Shown in pieces: positions 8,678 to 17,331 of a DNA stretch of 64,000 nt (position 1 is the stretch's first letter; the number at the start of each line of letters is the position of its first letter). The notes beneath the pieces were generated by a model. That model was not told the origin of the DNA. It ran no database searches and worked only from the letters and a program-made list of their open reading frames with translations. Source of the stretch: JBPOFY01 sp049889815 (GTDB lineage: Bacteria > Verrucomicrobiota > Verrucomicrobiia > Opitutales > Coraliomargaritaceae); the NCBI GenBank assembly GCA_049889815.1, contig JBMHCR010000012.1:1-64000 (forward strand). Direction: 5' to 3'. The position numbers and the translations under genes are program-made.

Positions 8678-9505
8678 TTAGAAATTGGGTTTGAGGAGTT
8701 GTATTTGATCGTCGGTCTCTGAGTAGATCAAGGCACCGCTGTTAACCAAGTCATTTAATTCGTCTTGTGTCATGAGCATGTTTGCAGTGGACCAAGCATC
8801 TGCGAAAGTTGCAGTCTTTTCGACACACCAAAGCCGCGTGTGCGCGTAGTCGGTTGCGTCACCCCTTGGTGAGACAATGTGACTTCCTTGGACGCCGGTG
8901 CCGGATGCCGAGAGTGCTTGATTCTTAAGCGCGATTTCGAGCGTATTGTGATTGCCTTTTAGCTCGATGTTCCAGCTGCTGTCGCCGAAAGCGAGCTGTG
9001 TACTACTACCTGCTGAGATCAGGGCGGAGTGAATGCCGTGGTCTTGTAAAAGCAACTTAACCTGATCGAGTGCATAGCCTTTGCCGATCCCACCCAGATC
9101 GATTTCGCGGCCTGCTTCAACGCAATGAATCGCGGGTTTGTCGGGATCGACCATTAGTTGCCCATTGAGCGCTGGAGGGGCACCCTCCAAATGGTTTTTT
9201 CGGTGCTCTATCTGTTGTCCCAAGGTGATGTCGAAAAGTCCTCCTGTCTGCATGTAGGCTTCTAGCGCGTGGCGTAAGCATTCATAGCAGCGCTCCGTCA
9301 GGAAACGTGATTCGCCGCTCTGCATGTGGTTGATCGCCCACACATCGCTGCCTTCGATATAGCGACTGAGTGTGTTTTCAATATCGTCAATCAGAGTGAT
9401 GCCCGCAAAGGCAGCCGCCTGAGCTTGCCTGGCGTCTTCAGAAAGCATACGAAGCGTAAATGTGGTCTTCATCGCTTCGTGAGTGAATACATGCGGTTCA
9501 GTCAT
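8678..9505 (-). CDS. apbE: FAD:protein FMN transferase, ApbE family
   Basis: A 275-residue ApbE-like flavin transferase that attaches FMN to threonine residues of target proteins such as Rnf/Nqr subunits. Recognisable blocks are MKTTFTLRM near the N-terminus, the LSRYIEGSDVWAIN helix, GLFDITLG, REIDLGGIGKGYALDQV (flavin-binding core), the SALISAGSSTQLAFG strand, the SASGTGVQGSHIVSPRG loop and a C-terminal FADAWSTANMLM (metal-binding Asp/Thr). No signal peptide or lipobox is present, so this appears to be a cytoplasmic version. It overlaps the upstream membrane glycosyltransferase gene by 8 bp. Confidence 0.88.
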   Translation of the reverse strand: MTEPHVFTHEAMKTTFTLRMLSEDARQAQAAAFAGITLIDDIENTLSRYIEGSDVWAINHMQSGESRFLTERCYECLRHALEAYMQTGGLFDITLGQQIEHRKNHLEGAPPALNGQLMVDPDKPAIHCVEAGREIDLGGIGKGYALDQVKLLLQDHGIHSALISAGSSTQLAFGDSSWNIELKGNHNTLEIALKNQALSASGTGVQGSHIVSPRGDATDYAHTRLWCVEKTATFADAWSTANMLMTQDELNDLVNSGALIYSETDDQIQLLKPNF

Positions 9506-11051
9506 TAGCAGCAGGATGGATCCATGCGTTCCAAATGTCGTTACGTAGATGAAGCGTGATTGGAACTTCGGCTCTCAACGATCTGGGTAAGGCGGTATGG
9601 CTGGTCTCGAGCCGGCGAGCGACTTCTGGGTTTTGCTCGGGCATGGCAAACACGATTGAGAGTGTCTCGATCGCAGGGTCGTATTTGGACCAGTAGCCGA
9701 TCGAGTCTAAGTTCTTCAGATACCATGGAAGCGGCCAGTAGCCGCTTCCGATGACTGCGATAGGCTCACCGCCGATGGATTCATTGTGTGCCGTAAGTTC
9801 ATCGAGCCAATCGGCCAGTGCTTCCGTGTCCTTGCTGGTCGGAACGTATGCGTAGGGGTTGCGGATGTCGCTTGAGAAGCGCCCCGTCGCGTGGAGGCTT
9901 TGCTTGGTTTGATAGCCGGCTCCGAGAATAATAAGGAGGATGCACGCAACTCTAAGAGCTGGCTTACTGCGTAGTGCTGCTTCGACTACAAATCCGCAGA
10001 GCAGGCAAAGGTGTGCCCATGGTACAAGCATCAGCCACGGTGTCTTGTAGCTGATAAGGCTATAAATGAGAAAGTGTCCGACGGTTGCTACGCCTAAAAA
10101 AAGAATCACTGAGCGCTTGGCCTTTTGCAGGCAAGCAATTGCTAGGCTTGCTACTGCTAATACTGGAACAATCCCTTCGGTCCAGATGATGCCGGCCTGG
10201 TGTTTCGGCATGACCAATAATTGTAGGTAGTAGCTGAAGGCTTTGTCATGCCCCGGAGTGGTTTCATAGACAAAGAAGGTCTTGAAGGCGTTCATCGCAC
10301 CATCCATCGATCGAAACCCGTTGCTGTAAAAAAGGACTGCCGTGACCAGAGTTGTACCGATAAATAAGGTTGCGGGCAGGATGTAAGTGCCAAGCCCTCG
10401 CGCTACATCTTCTTCGCCGCGATTGCTTAAGAAGAGGGTGAGGCAGGCCGCAGCCCATGTGAGCATCGATACTGCGAAGGTTTCTTTGGTAGCATACATG
10501 AGTCCGGCTCCGAGCCCGCCGATTGCCGCAACCATAAGTGTTGGTTTGCTCGCGAGTCGGTAAACGACCGGCAGTGTCAGCATAGCAAAAAGCAGGAGCA
10601 GGCTCTCGTGAATGAACATGCGACTGTAATAGACGAGCAGAGGAGACGTCGCCATAAAGCTGCCCGCTGCGAGTGTGCCCCATGGTCCGATGCATCGAGT
10701 CCAAAAAAGGGGCGTCAGCACCACCAGCAGTCCCGCGATTACTGGCCCGGTTCGGAGTGTTTTCTTGCTCAAACTTTGCCAGCTTTCTTCTCCACCCAGT
10801 TTTGCGATCGGCTCAGCTACAATGCTGAGTATTGGTCCGTGAAAATGCTTTGGATTAAAGGCGTAATTGTTCGCTTCCATACGGTTCGCGGTGATTCGTG
10901 CCCCCGTCGCTTCGTCAGCGTGCATAGGCCTATCTGCCAGATCATTCAAGCGCAGGTAGGCTGCTAGAGCGATCACGCACAGCCATGCGCATAGGATGAA
11001 GACTCGATGAGGCATGGTCGGATTTTGCATCATTCTTTCACCTCGCTGCAA
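9498..11051 (-). CDS. Multi-pass membrane glycosyltransferase-like protein (Agl23/TIGR03663, GT39-like)
   Basis: A 517-residue polytopic membrane protein of the dolichyl-phosphate-mannose mannosyltransferase superfamily, close to the group named 'flippase activity-associated protein Agl23'. The first loop carries LRLNDLADRPMHADEATGA, with the Asp-Glu pair typical of GT-C enzymes, then NPKHFHGP. About ten hydrophobic segments follow (to around residue 390), and then a soluble C-terminal domain (PYAYVPTSKDTEALADWL, GSGYWPLPWYL). It probably uses a lipid-linked sugar, but the acceptor is unknown. Met8 or Met13 could be the true start. A family-2 glycosyltransferase diverges from it 48 bp away, suggesting a joint role in surface glycoconjugate synthesis. 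Confidence 0.8.
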   Translation of the reverse strand: MQRGERMMQNPTMPHRVFILCAWLCVIALAAYLRLNDLADRPMHADEATGARITANRMEANNYAFNPKHFHGPILSIVAEPIAKLGGEESWQSLSKKTLRTGPVIAGLLVVLTPLFWTRCIGPWGTLAAGSFMATSPLLVYYSRMFIHESLLLLFAMLTLPVVYRLASKPTLMVAAIGGLGAGLMYATKETFAVSMLTWAAACLTLFLSNRGEEDVARGLGTYILPATLFIGTTLVTAVLFYSNGFRSMDGAMNAFKTFFVYETTPGHDKAFSYYLQLLVMPKHQAGIIWTEGIVPVLAVASLAIACLQKAKRSVILFLGVATVGHFLIYSLISYKTPWLMLVPWAHLCLLCGFVVEAALRSKPALRVACILLIILGAGYQTKQSLHATGRFSSDIRNPYAYVPTSKDTEALADWLDELTAHNESIGGEPIAVIGSGYWPLPWYLKNLDSIGYWSKYDPAIETLSIVFAMPEQNPEVARRLETSHTALPRSLRAEVPITLHLRNDIWNAWIHPAAND

Positions 11052-11099
11052 CCCTCTTTGCCGTTGATGCTGGGTTAATTGATGCTTTTATTCAAATGA

Positions 11100-11849
11100 G
11101 TGAGGAACAAGGCGCAGATCTTATTAGTGACCCCGGTATGGAATGATTCTATGCGCCTTGCTAAGTTCGGCCCTGATTTGGCTCGGGCTTTAGCGGCCTC
11201 AGAGCTTCCGGTTCGTTGGCTTGTTGCAGACGATGGATCTTCGGCCGCCGAGAAGGAGCAACTTCAAACCCTGGTCAAGCAGTTTTCGGCTGTTTTCGAT
11301 TCCATAGAGCTCTACGAGTGTGCACAGCGCTTCCGTAAGGGAGGCGCTATTTACCAAGCGTGGGATCGGAATAGCGATGTGTCTGCCGTCGCTTTTGTGG
11401 ATGCCGATGGCGCGATCACTGCGGCTACTGTGGTAGAGTTTCTCGCAGCACAGATGGAGACGCAGGACGCGGCTCTGGTTGGCGTTCGTAAGGATACCGT
11501 GGATACGCCGGTGAACCGTCCTGCAGGACGTGCTTTGTCATTTACGTTGTTTACCTCGCTGGTTCGATTGCTAACCGGCACACATTTTAAGGACACGCAG
11601 TGTGGATTGAAAGTGATTCCCGCTGCGATGTATCGAAAGGTATCTGGTCGGCTGAAAGAGACCGGGTTCGTATTCGATGTTGAGCTATTGGTCGCACTCA
11701 AGAGCAATGGTGTGAAGATTCTGGAACGGCCCATTTCTTGGTCCGAGATGCCGGATGGGAAAGTGCATCCGCTGAAGGATGCTTGGGGGATGTTGATTGG
11801 CCTTTTACGAGTTCGAAAGCGTCTGAAGGCAGGGCAGTATCAACTCTAG
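11100..11849 (+). CDS. Family 2 glycosyltransferase (dolichyl/polyprenyl-phosphate sugar synthase-like)
   Basis: A 249-residue GT-A fold transferase starting at a GTG. Motifs are VTPVWNDSMRL, WLVADDGSSAAEK (nucleotide-binding Asp-Asp-Gly-Ser), the FRKGGAIYQAWD helix, AFVDADGAI (D-A-D in place of D-x-D), RALSFTLFTSLVRLLTG, FKDTQCGLKV and TGFVFDVELLVAL, which are characteristic of ALG5/DPM-like enzymes making polyprenyl-phosphate-hexose. No membrane anchor is evident. It is divergent from the Agl23-like gene, which would use such lipid-linked sugars. That pairing is inference. An overlapping ATG at 11096 is in another frame. Confidence 0.87.
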   Translation: MRNKAQILLVTPVWNDSMRLAKFGPDLARALAASELPVRWLVADDGSSAAEKEQLQTLVKQFSAVFDSIELYECAQRFRKGGAIYQAWDRNSDVSAVAFVDADGAITAATVVEFLAAQMETQDAALVGVRKDTVDTPVNRPAGRALSFTLFTSLVRLLTGTHFKDTQCGLKVIPAAMYRKVSGRLKETGFVFDVELLVALKSNGVKILERPISWSEMPDGKVHPLKDAWGMLIGLLRVRKRLKAGQYQL

Positions 11850-11858
11850 CGTTCGCCA

Positions 11859-12188
11859 TTAGTTCTCAGTGTGCTTGCGTCTATACCGTCCGGGTGCGAG
11901 TCCGAAGAGTTTTTGAAATTCGCGTGTGAAGTGACTGTGGTCGTAGAAACCAACTTCTTGTGCTATGACGCTGATGGTTTCATCGCTGTGCATGAGTAGC
12001 TGACTGGCACGTGTGAGCCGGTAGCTGATGAGAAAGCGTGATGGGGTCTGTTCGAAGACCATTAGAAAGCGCCCGTTCGTAGCTCCCAAGGAAAAGGATA
12101 CGTCGCCGAGTGCGCGAAACAGTGCGATCGGGCTTTCAGGGTTGATGCTGGCGCATATGTATAGATTATTTCTAACCATTGCATACAC
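11859..12188 (-). CDS. Minimal AraC-family DNA-binding protein (HTH domain only)
   Basis: 109 residues covering essentially only an AraC/XylS DNA-binding domain. A degenerate first helix-turn-helix (about 28-50) is followed by the well-conserved second one: LISYRLTRASQLLMHSDE, TISVIAQEVGFYDHSHFTREFQK and LFGLAPGRYRR. Family members are usually about 280-300 residues with an N-terminal ligand-binding domain, which is absent here. An in-frame TGA lies just upstream of the GTG at 12188 (ATG at 12179 is an alternative), so the protein cannot extend further. It is either a standalone regulator or a 5'-truncated remnant. It diverges from the epimerase operon with a 68-bp gap and is the obvious candidate regulator of that operon. 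Confidence 0.72.
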   Translation of the reverse strand: MYAMVRNNLYICASINPESPIALFRALGDVSFSLGATNGRFLMVFEQTPSRFLISYRLTRASQLLMHSDETISVIAQEVGFYDHSHFTREFQKLFGLAPGRYRRKHTEN

Positions 12189-12256
12189 AAAAATGCTGAA
12201 TTTTTTTAAGGATCATTTGGGAGATTTGTGTTAATTCATCTTAAAAATGCTCCTTT

Positions 12257-13108
12257 ATGCGATTTGGCCTTAATTCTTTTCTCCTTTGCAGTGCATTTAG
12301 CGATGCTGAGCTTTCTATTATTCCCCGGTTTCAGCAGTTTGGTGCTGAAGCGGTTGAATTCGCTGTTGTCGATGCCTCAAGTATTACGCCCGCCAAGGTG
12401 ATTGCCGCCATGGATGAAGCGGGACTTGAACAACCGATTGTTTGCGGTGCGATGATCCCGGGGCGTGACTTGCGTGGCACTGAGCAGGAGCAGGCAAACT
12501 GTGTGGAGTTTATCTCGGAGCTGATCGTGCTGGCTCAGCAGCTTGGCTCAACGATGGTTTGCGGGCCGTTTTACTCGGTGACTGGTTTGACGGAACGTTA
12601 CACAGCGGCTGAGCGCGATGCGCAATACGATACCATTGCGAAGAATTTGAAGCTCATTTGTGCGCAGGCGGAAGATGCGGGGCTCACGGTCGCGATCGAG
12701 CCGCTCAATCGTTTCGAAACGGACTGCGTGAATACGCTTGGACAGGCGGTCGATCTGATCGAACGAGTGGGGAGTTCGGTGCTTAAAATACATGTGGATA
12801 CGTTTCACATGAACATTGAAGAGGATAACACGGCGCAAGCGCTGATAAATGCCGGTCCACACATCGGGCATTTTCACGCGAGCGCGAGTCACCGTGGACT
12901 CATCGGTAAGGATCAGATTGATTGGGCAGGTGTGATGGCTGCGTTGAAGACAATCAATTATCAGGGCGATGTCGTGATAGAGAGCTTCACTCAGGACAAC
13001 GAGTTGTTGGCGAAAGCGACTTCGATCTGGCGTAAGCTCTGTGATAGCCCCGAGCAGCTCGCTGTCGAAGGGCTGCAGTATTTAAGAGAAACCTGGAAGC
13101 AGGTCTAA
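12257..13108 (+). CDS. Ketose 3-epimerase-like TIM-barrel protein (tagatose/psicose 3-epimerase family)
   Basis: A 283-residue xylose-isomerase-like TIM barrel. The four metal ligands of the D-tagatose/D-psicose 3-epimerase group are visible in their usual contexts: Glu148 in IEPLNRFET, Asp181 in IHVDTFHMN, His207 in GHFHAS and Glu242 in VIESF. Spacing (33, 26 and 35 residues) matches the characterised enzymes closely. Family members epimerise free ketoses at C3, but relatives also act on 3-keto sugars or catalyse beta-elimination of 3-keto-glycosides. It is the first gene of a five-gene plus-strand operon with ThuA and Gfo/Idh/MocA proteins, a context that favours an oxidised sugar as substrate. 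No signal peptide, so cytoplasmic. Confidence 0.88.
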   Translation: MRFGLNSFLLCSAFSDAELSIIPRFQQFGAEAVEFAVVDASSITPAKVIAAMDEAGLEQPIVCGAMIPGRDLRGTEQEQANCVEFISELIVLAQQLGSTMVCGPFYSVTGLTERYTAAERDAQYDTIAKNLKLICAQAEDAGLTVAIEPLNRFETDCVNTLGQAVDLIERVGSSVLKIHVDTFHMNIEEDNTAQALINAGPHIGHFHASASHRGLIGKDQIDWAGVMAALKTINYQGDVVIESFTQDNELLAKATSIWRKLCDSPEQLAVEGLQYLRETWKQV

Positions 13109-13137
13109 GGTCATTCACTTTAAAGGAATCGATATCA

Positions 13138-14046
13138 ATGAAATCCATAGCCAGATACATCGCGTGTTTCCTGTTTATCGCAGGAGTGCTGGGGTGGTAT
13201 GTCGCAACTACGGACGGGCCAAAAGAGATTCTATTTTTAGCGGGTAAAAAGAGTCATGGCTATGGATTGCATGAGCATCGGTCCGGATCGATGTTGCTGG
13301 CAAATTGTCTTAATGAAAGCGGACTGAATGTGTATGCCAGTGTGGTCACAGAGGGGCGCTTGCCGGAGCCGGGTAGTGTGCAACCCGACGCGGTGGTGAT
13401 GTATTGTGATGGCTTGCACATGCATACTGCAAAAGAGCATCAGGAAGAAATTCAAGAGTGGGTGGATGCGGGAGTCGGCGTGTCTTGCTTACACTTTGCG
13501 ACTGAAGTCGAGCCCGACGTTTTGGGCCCGACTTTTCTGGATTGGATCGGTGGCTACTTTGAAGTGAATTGGTCGGTGAATCCGCATTGGGACGCTACCT
13601 TTGATTCCTTTCCGGACCATCCGATCAGCAACGGAGTGCAGTCGTTCACGATTCGCGATGAGTGGTATTATCATATGCGCTTTCGCCCTGAGATGGAAGG
13701 CGTCACGCCGATCCTTTCGGCACTGCCGCCGGTTGAAACCATGACTGAACGTCGCAATAAAAACCCGGGTAGAACGATCAATCCCGCAGCACTCGCGGCG
13801 GTTGAAGCGGGCGAACCACAAGTGCTAGCCTGGGCCTATGAGCGGCCCGATGGCGGTCGCGGCTTTGGTTTCACCGGTGGGCATTTTCACAAGAACTGGC
13901 AACACGACGACTTTCGCAAAGTCGTGCTGAATGCGATCGCTTGGACGGCTCACGTTGAGATTCCAGAGGACGGTGTGGTGTCGGCAACGCCTACCGACGC
14001 CGAGCTCGAATTGAACCAGGATTATCCAAAACCAAAATCTGAATAG
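13138..14046 (+). CDS. ThuA-domain protein (first copy)
   Basis: A 302-residue ThuA (trehalose-utilisation) family protein with a class I glutamine amidotransferase-like fold. An N-terminal hydrophobic segment (about 7-24) suggests export or membrane anchoring. Family signatures are EILFLAGKKSHGYGLHEH, PDAVVMYCDGLHMH, VSCLHFATE, HPISNGVQSF, DEWYYHMRF and GFGFTGGHFHKNW near the C-terminus. ThuA proteins have been linked to 3-keto-sugar metabolism in rhizobia, but the reaction is not firmly established. It is separated from the epimerase gene by 29 bp and from the second ThuA gene by 9 bp. A purine-rich AAAGGAATC precedes the ATG. Confidence 0.87.
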   Translation: MKSIARYIACFLFIAGVLGWYVATTDGPKEILFLAGKKSHGYGLHEHRSGSMLLANCLNESGLNVYASVVTEGRLPEPGSVQPDAVVMYCDGLHMHTAKEHQEEIQEWVDAGVGVSCLHFATEVEPDVLGPTFLDWIGGYFEVNWSVNPHWDATFDSFPDHPISNGVQSFTIRDEWYYHMRFRPEMEGVTPILSALPPVETMTERRNKNPGRTINPAALAAVEAGEPQVLAWAYERPDGGRGFGFTGGHFHKNWQHDDFRKVVLNAIAWTAHVEIPEDGVVSATPTDAELELNQDYPKPKSE

Positions 14047-14055
14047 AAAGAACTT

Positions 14056-14856
14056 ATGTATAAACGTTTGATTGCCGTAGTTGCTTCGCTGATACTTTTA
14101 TCAGGAGCTATTGATGCTAAACCAAAGCCGTCGCCGAAGCCGGACATTAAGGCACTGCTGATTACCGGTGGTTGTTGCCACGATTACAATACGCAGCGAG
14201 AGATCATCCCTGCGACGGTGGATACGCATACCAACCTCCGTGTGCAATGGACGATTGTGCATCAGCGCACCAGTGCGGGCGACATACTTTTGGATTTTTA
14301 CAAGAATCCGAACTGGGCGGACGGCTATGATGTCGTCGTGCACAATGAGTGCTTTGCTCACATCAATGATGATGCTTATATCGCGCAGATCCTTGCGCCC
14401 CATCAAGAGGGCGTTCCAGCGGTGCTTGTGCATTGCTCGATGCATTCCTATCGCGAAGGCGAAAACCCCGAAGCGTGGTGGGAGTTTTGCGGCGTGCATT
14501 CGCCCGGGCACGGCGCTAAGCATCCCTTCGAAGTGCGTATCACCAATGCCGAGCATGAAATCACTCAGGGTATGCGTAATTGGACGACACCGCAGGGTGA
14601 GTTGTATTTTATCGAGAAGGTATATCCCACGGCGACATTATTGGCCGAGTCTACTGCTGAGTCCTCGTGGAATACTGATGTGCATGCAAATATTTGGGTG
14701 AACGAATACGGTCCGAAGAAGACACGTGTTTTTGCCACCACGATTGGCCACCACAATGAAACCATGGTTGAAGCCAACTATATGGAAATGCTTACGCGCG
14801 GCTTTCTCTGGGCAGCAGGTAAGGCTGTTGTCGAAAATCTCAAAACTCCGGAATAA
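14056..14856 (+). CDS. ThuA-domain protein (second copy)
   Basis: A second ThuA-family protein, 266 residues, with a Sec signal peptide (residues 1-21, core LIAVVASLILLSGAIDA). Conserved stretches are KALLITGGCCHDYNTQ, YDVVVHNECFAHI, AVLVHCSMHSYR, HEITQGMRNW, ELYFIEKVYP and VFATTIGHHNETM. It is clearly diverged from the preceding copy (Cys-Cys-His in place of Ser-His-Gly-Tyr), so this is not a recent duplication. It may act on a different intermediate or form a hetero-complex; that is inference. It is placed tightly between the first ThuA gene (9 bp) and the Tat-exported oxidoreductase (17 bp). Confidence 0.88.
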   Translation: MYKRLIAVVASLILLSGAIDAKPKPSPKPDIKALLITGGCCHDYNTQREIIPATVDTHTNLRVQWTIVHQRTSAGDILLDFYKNPNWADGYDVVVHNECFAHINDDAYIAQILAPHQEGVPAVLVHCSMHSYREGENPEAWWEFCGVHSPGHGAKHPFEVRITNAEHEITQGMRNWTTPQGELYFIEKVYPTATLLAESTAESSWNTDVHANIWVNEYGPKKTRVFATTIGHHNETMVEANYMEMLTRGFLWAAGKAVVENLKTPE

Positions 14857-14873
14857 CTTTATCCCATCTATTT

Positions 14874-16226
14874 ATGAAAAAAACTTCAGTAAATCGTCGT
14901 GATTTCCTTCGGTCCGGCTTGGCAACCGGTGCCGGTTTAATTCTTATGCCAAGTAGCCGCCTGTTTGGTGAAGGCAGTGCGAATAATCGCCTCAATATAG
15001 CTTTGATTGGTGCTTTTGGACGAGCGGCTGCACACTACGGAACGCTCAAGGATGAGAACGTTGTCGTGATTTGTGACGTCAATAAAAACAATTTGGCACA
15101 CGCTCAGAAAGAGTTCCCAAAAGCGACGCCTTACGAGGACTGGCGCAAGGCTTTGGATCATCCGGGTCTGGATGCGGTGCTCTGTTGCACGCCGGACCAT
15201 TTGCACGCATTCATCGCAAACTGGGCGATGAACCGAGACCTGCATGTGTATATGGAGAAGCCACTCGCGATTACCGCCCACGAGGCACGCACAGTGCGAG
15301 AGACTTACTTGGCCAAGAAAGACAAACTTGCGACTCAAGTTGGTATGCAGCGCCACGCGATTCCCAATTTCAATCGTTTGCGCGAGCGCATTCATGACGG
15401 CGCGATCGGTAACCTTAAAGAGGTCTATGCATGGGGTAATCGCCAAATACCTAAGCCCGGATATTTGCCCGGTGGCACACCGGTCCCATCGCATATTAAT
15501 TGGGATTTGTGGCTGGGGCCGTCTCCCGAGCATCCGTATAATCCGGGCTACTTTGTTCAAGAGCTTGGAGCCGGTTCAGGTTGCTTGAGCTGGAACATGT
15601 ATTGGGACTTTGGAATCGGGCAAATGGGTGACATGGGTAGCCACACGATGGACCTCGCATGGAACGTCCTGGACGCGAACCTGCCAACCAGTGTGAAGTC
15701 GAAGTCACCGGAGGAATTCAATCCCGATGTGACTCCGGTAAATCTCACTATGAGCTCCATGCTGCCGGCAAATGACTGGCGGGACGAAATTCGCTGCACA
15801 TGGTTTCAGGGTGGTGCGATGCCGAAGTCTCCGAATCCATGGATCGATCTAAATAAGATCGGCCACGGTGCAATGTTTAAGGGTGATGAGGGCTTCATTG
15901 TTTCTGACTTTGGGCGCCACATTATCATTCCGGGTTGGGGTAAGATGACGCATTTCCAGCCACGTCCTGAAGGTGATCTCATCCCGGAGCTGGGCAACTT
16001 TCAGAAACAGTGGACACGTGCTTGTAAGAACGGCAAGCCGGCCGACACCGCGTGTAACTTTGAATACAGTGCTAACATGATCGAGAACATGTGTCTAGGA
16101 CTCGCAGCCTTCCGTGCGGGTGGTGAGCTGAAGTATGATGGTGCGAAGGGCGTTGTTACGAATAACTCTGAAGCTAACCAGTATTTGACCAAGCCGTATC
16201 GTGAGGGTTGGACGCTGGATGGTTAA
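14874..16226 (+). CDS. Tat-exported Gfo/Idh/MocA-family oxidoreductase
   Basis: A 450-residue NAD(P)-dependent sugar or polyol oxidoreductase. It begins with a twin-arginine signal (NRRDFLRSGLATGAGLIL), then a Rossmann domain starting LNIALIGAFGRAA, where the usual Gly-x-Gly-x-x-Gly is modified to IGAFGRA. The family motifs YMEKPLAI (the E-K-P lysine, about residue 126), CTPDHLHA and IGQMGDMGSHTMD (catalytic His region) are present. Proteins with this architecture probably fold with a tightly bound cofactor before export. It is fourth in the operon with an epimerase-like enzyme and two ThuA proteins, consistent with oxidation of a glycoside. The stop overlaps the next gene by 8 bp. Confidence 0.9.
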   Translation: MKKTSVNRRDFLRSGLATGAGLILMPSSRLFGEGSANNRLNIALIGAFGRAAAHYGTLKDENVVVICDVNKNNLAHAQKEFPKATPYEDWRKALDHPGLDAVLCCTPDHLHAFIANWAMNRDLHVYMEKPLAITAHEARTVRETYLAKKDKLATQVGMQRHAIPNFNRLRERIHDGAIGNLKEVYAWGNRQIPKPGYLPGGTPVPSHINWDLWLGPSPEHPYNPGYFVQELGAGSGCLSWNMYWDFGIGQMGDMGSHTMDLAWNVLDANLPTSVKSKSPEEFNPDVTPVNLTMSSMLPANDWRDEIRCTWFQGGAMPKSPNPWIDLNKIGHGAMFKGDEGFIVSDFGRHIIIPGWGKMTHFQPRPEGDLIPELGNFQKQWTRACKNGKPADTACNFEYSANMIENMCLGLAAFRAGGELKYDGAKGVVTNNSEANQYLTKPYREGWTLDG

Positions 16227-17235
16227 GCTCGCGCAGTCGCTCCTTGCTCTTGTCTTCATGGGAGCATCACTTGCGAGTGCTCATGAGCGTGAACTTGTGA
16301 AGCCGTTGGCAGATGCCGTAAGGGCTTATCTGGAGTCGCTGGATGATGAGCAGTTAAACAAGACTCAGTTCTCTTTCGATTCGAAGCAGCGTGCCGATTG
16401 GCACTATGTGCCAAGGGAGCGTAAAGGGCTTCCTTGGGCGGCGATGACCCCCGAGCAGAAGCTCTTATCCAAGCAGCCGTTCGTCTTGGCATTTAGCGAG
16501 CTCGGTCATGAAAAAGCCAAAGGTGTGATCATGGCGGAAACGGTGCTATGGGAGGCGGACGGTCGCTCCGAGTATCGTAATCCTGAGAATTATTTCGTCA
16601 CCATTTTCGGTCAGCCAAGTGAAGCGGGAAGCTGGGGTTTTGCCATCGAAGGACACCACTTGTCGGTCAATATTACGATTGTTGAGGGCGAGCGCATTTA
16701 TGTGACGCCGTCGTTTTTCGGTTCAAATCCGGATCGGTTTCGGCATAAGGAACTCGGTGAGAAGCGTCCCTTGGCTGGTGAGGCGGATCAAGCGCTTAAG
16801 TTAATTGAGATGTTCGACGAAGCTCAGCAAGCTGTTGCTAATATTTCGGATAAGCCATTAAAGGAGATTGTCACCCGAGCGGATCGCATTGTGGCGCCAC
16901 TGGAAGCGACTGGATTGCTTGCATCAAAGATGACAAAGGCACAGCAAGCACAGTTGCGTGTATTGATCACTGAATACATTGGTCGGTATCGGGCGCCGAT
17001 TGCCGACGACGATATGCAGAAGATCGATGAAGCCGGTTTTGAGAAGGTTTCCTTTCTTTGGGCGGGCGCGGGCGTTCCCGGAAAGCCGCTTTATTACCGT
17101 GTGCAAGGCCCGACGTTTTTATTGGAATACGCAAACGTGCAGAATGGCGGCAATCACTCACACACAGTTTGGCGGGATTTTAAGAATGATTTCGGTTACG
17201 ATGCCTTGCGGGCGCATCTAGAGGCGGAGCACTAA
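16219..17235 (+). CDS. Secreted DUF3500 domain protein
   Basis: A 338-residue exported protein from the ATG at 16219, which overlaps the previous stop by 8 bp. The signal peptide covers residues 1-21 (core LAQSLLALVFMGASLASA). The rest matches the DUF3500 family: FSFDSKQRADWHYVPRERKG, GWGFAIEGHHLSVN (shown in the sequence as SWGFAIEGHHLSVN), VTPSFFGSNP and the C-terminal YRVQGPTFLLEYAN and NHSHTVWRDF. Several conserved His and Asp residues suggest a metal or sugar site, but no biochemical function is established for the family. It is last in the operon and convergent with the MFS transporter. Confidence 0.85.
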   Translation: MVKLAQSLLALVFMGASLASAHERELVKPLADAVRAYLESLDDEQLNKTQFSFDSKQRADWHYVPRERKGLPWAAMTPEQKLLSKQPFVLAFSELGHEKAKGVIMAETVLWEADGRSEYRNPENYFVTIFGQPSEAGSWGFAIEGHHLSVNITIVEGERIYVTPSFFGSNPDRFRHKELGEKRPLAGEADQALKLIEMFDEAQQAVANISDKPLKEIVTRADRIVAPLEATGLLASKMTKAQQAQLRVLITEYIGRYRAPIADDDMQKIDEAGFEKVSFLWAGAGVPGKPLYYRVQGPTFLLEYANVQNGGNHSHTVWRDFKNDFGYDALRAHLEAEH

Positions 17236-17242
17236 TTCTGTC

Positions 17243-17320
17243 TTAATCCTAATCTTACTCTTGATCTGAACCGCGTATGATGAAGTTCGGATTAAGATTC
17301 GGATTAAGAGTAAGATTAAG
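17243..17320. repeat. Pair of opposed degenerate hexamer arrays (TTAATC-type)
   Basis: Positions 17243-17266 read as four hexamers (TTAATC, CTAATC, TTACTC, TTGATC). Positions 17291-17320 contain the same units in inverted orientation. Together they can fold into a hairpin between the convergent DUF3500 and MFS genes and could act as a bidirectional transcription stop. The same units recur at 18535-18558 and 24164-24246. Confidence 0.7.
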
Positions 17321-17331
17321 ACTAGGGTCGT

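Noticed and set aside
14937..15560. A 207-codon minus-strand frame
   Set aside because: Antisense to the Tat-type oxidoreductase of the ThuA operon; no coherent protein features.
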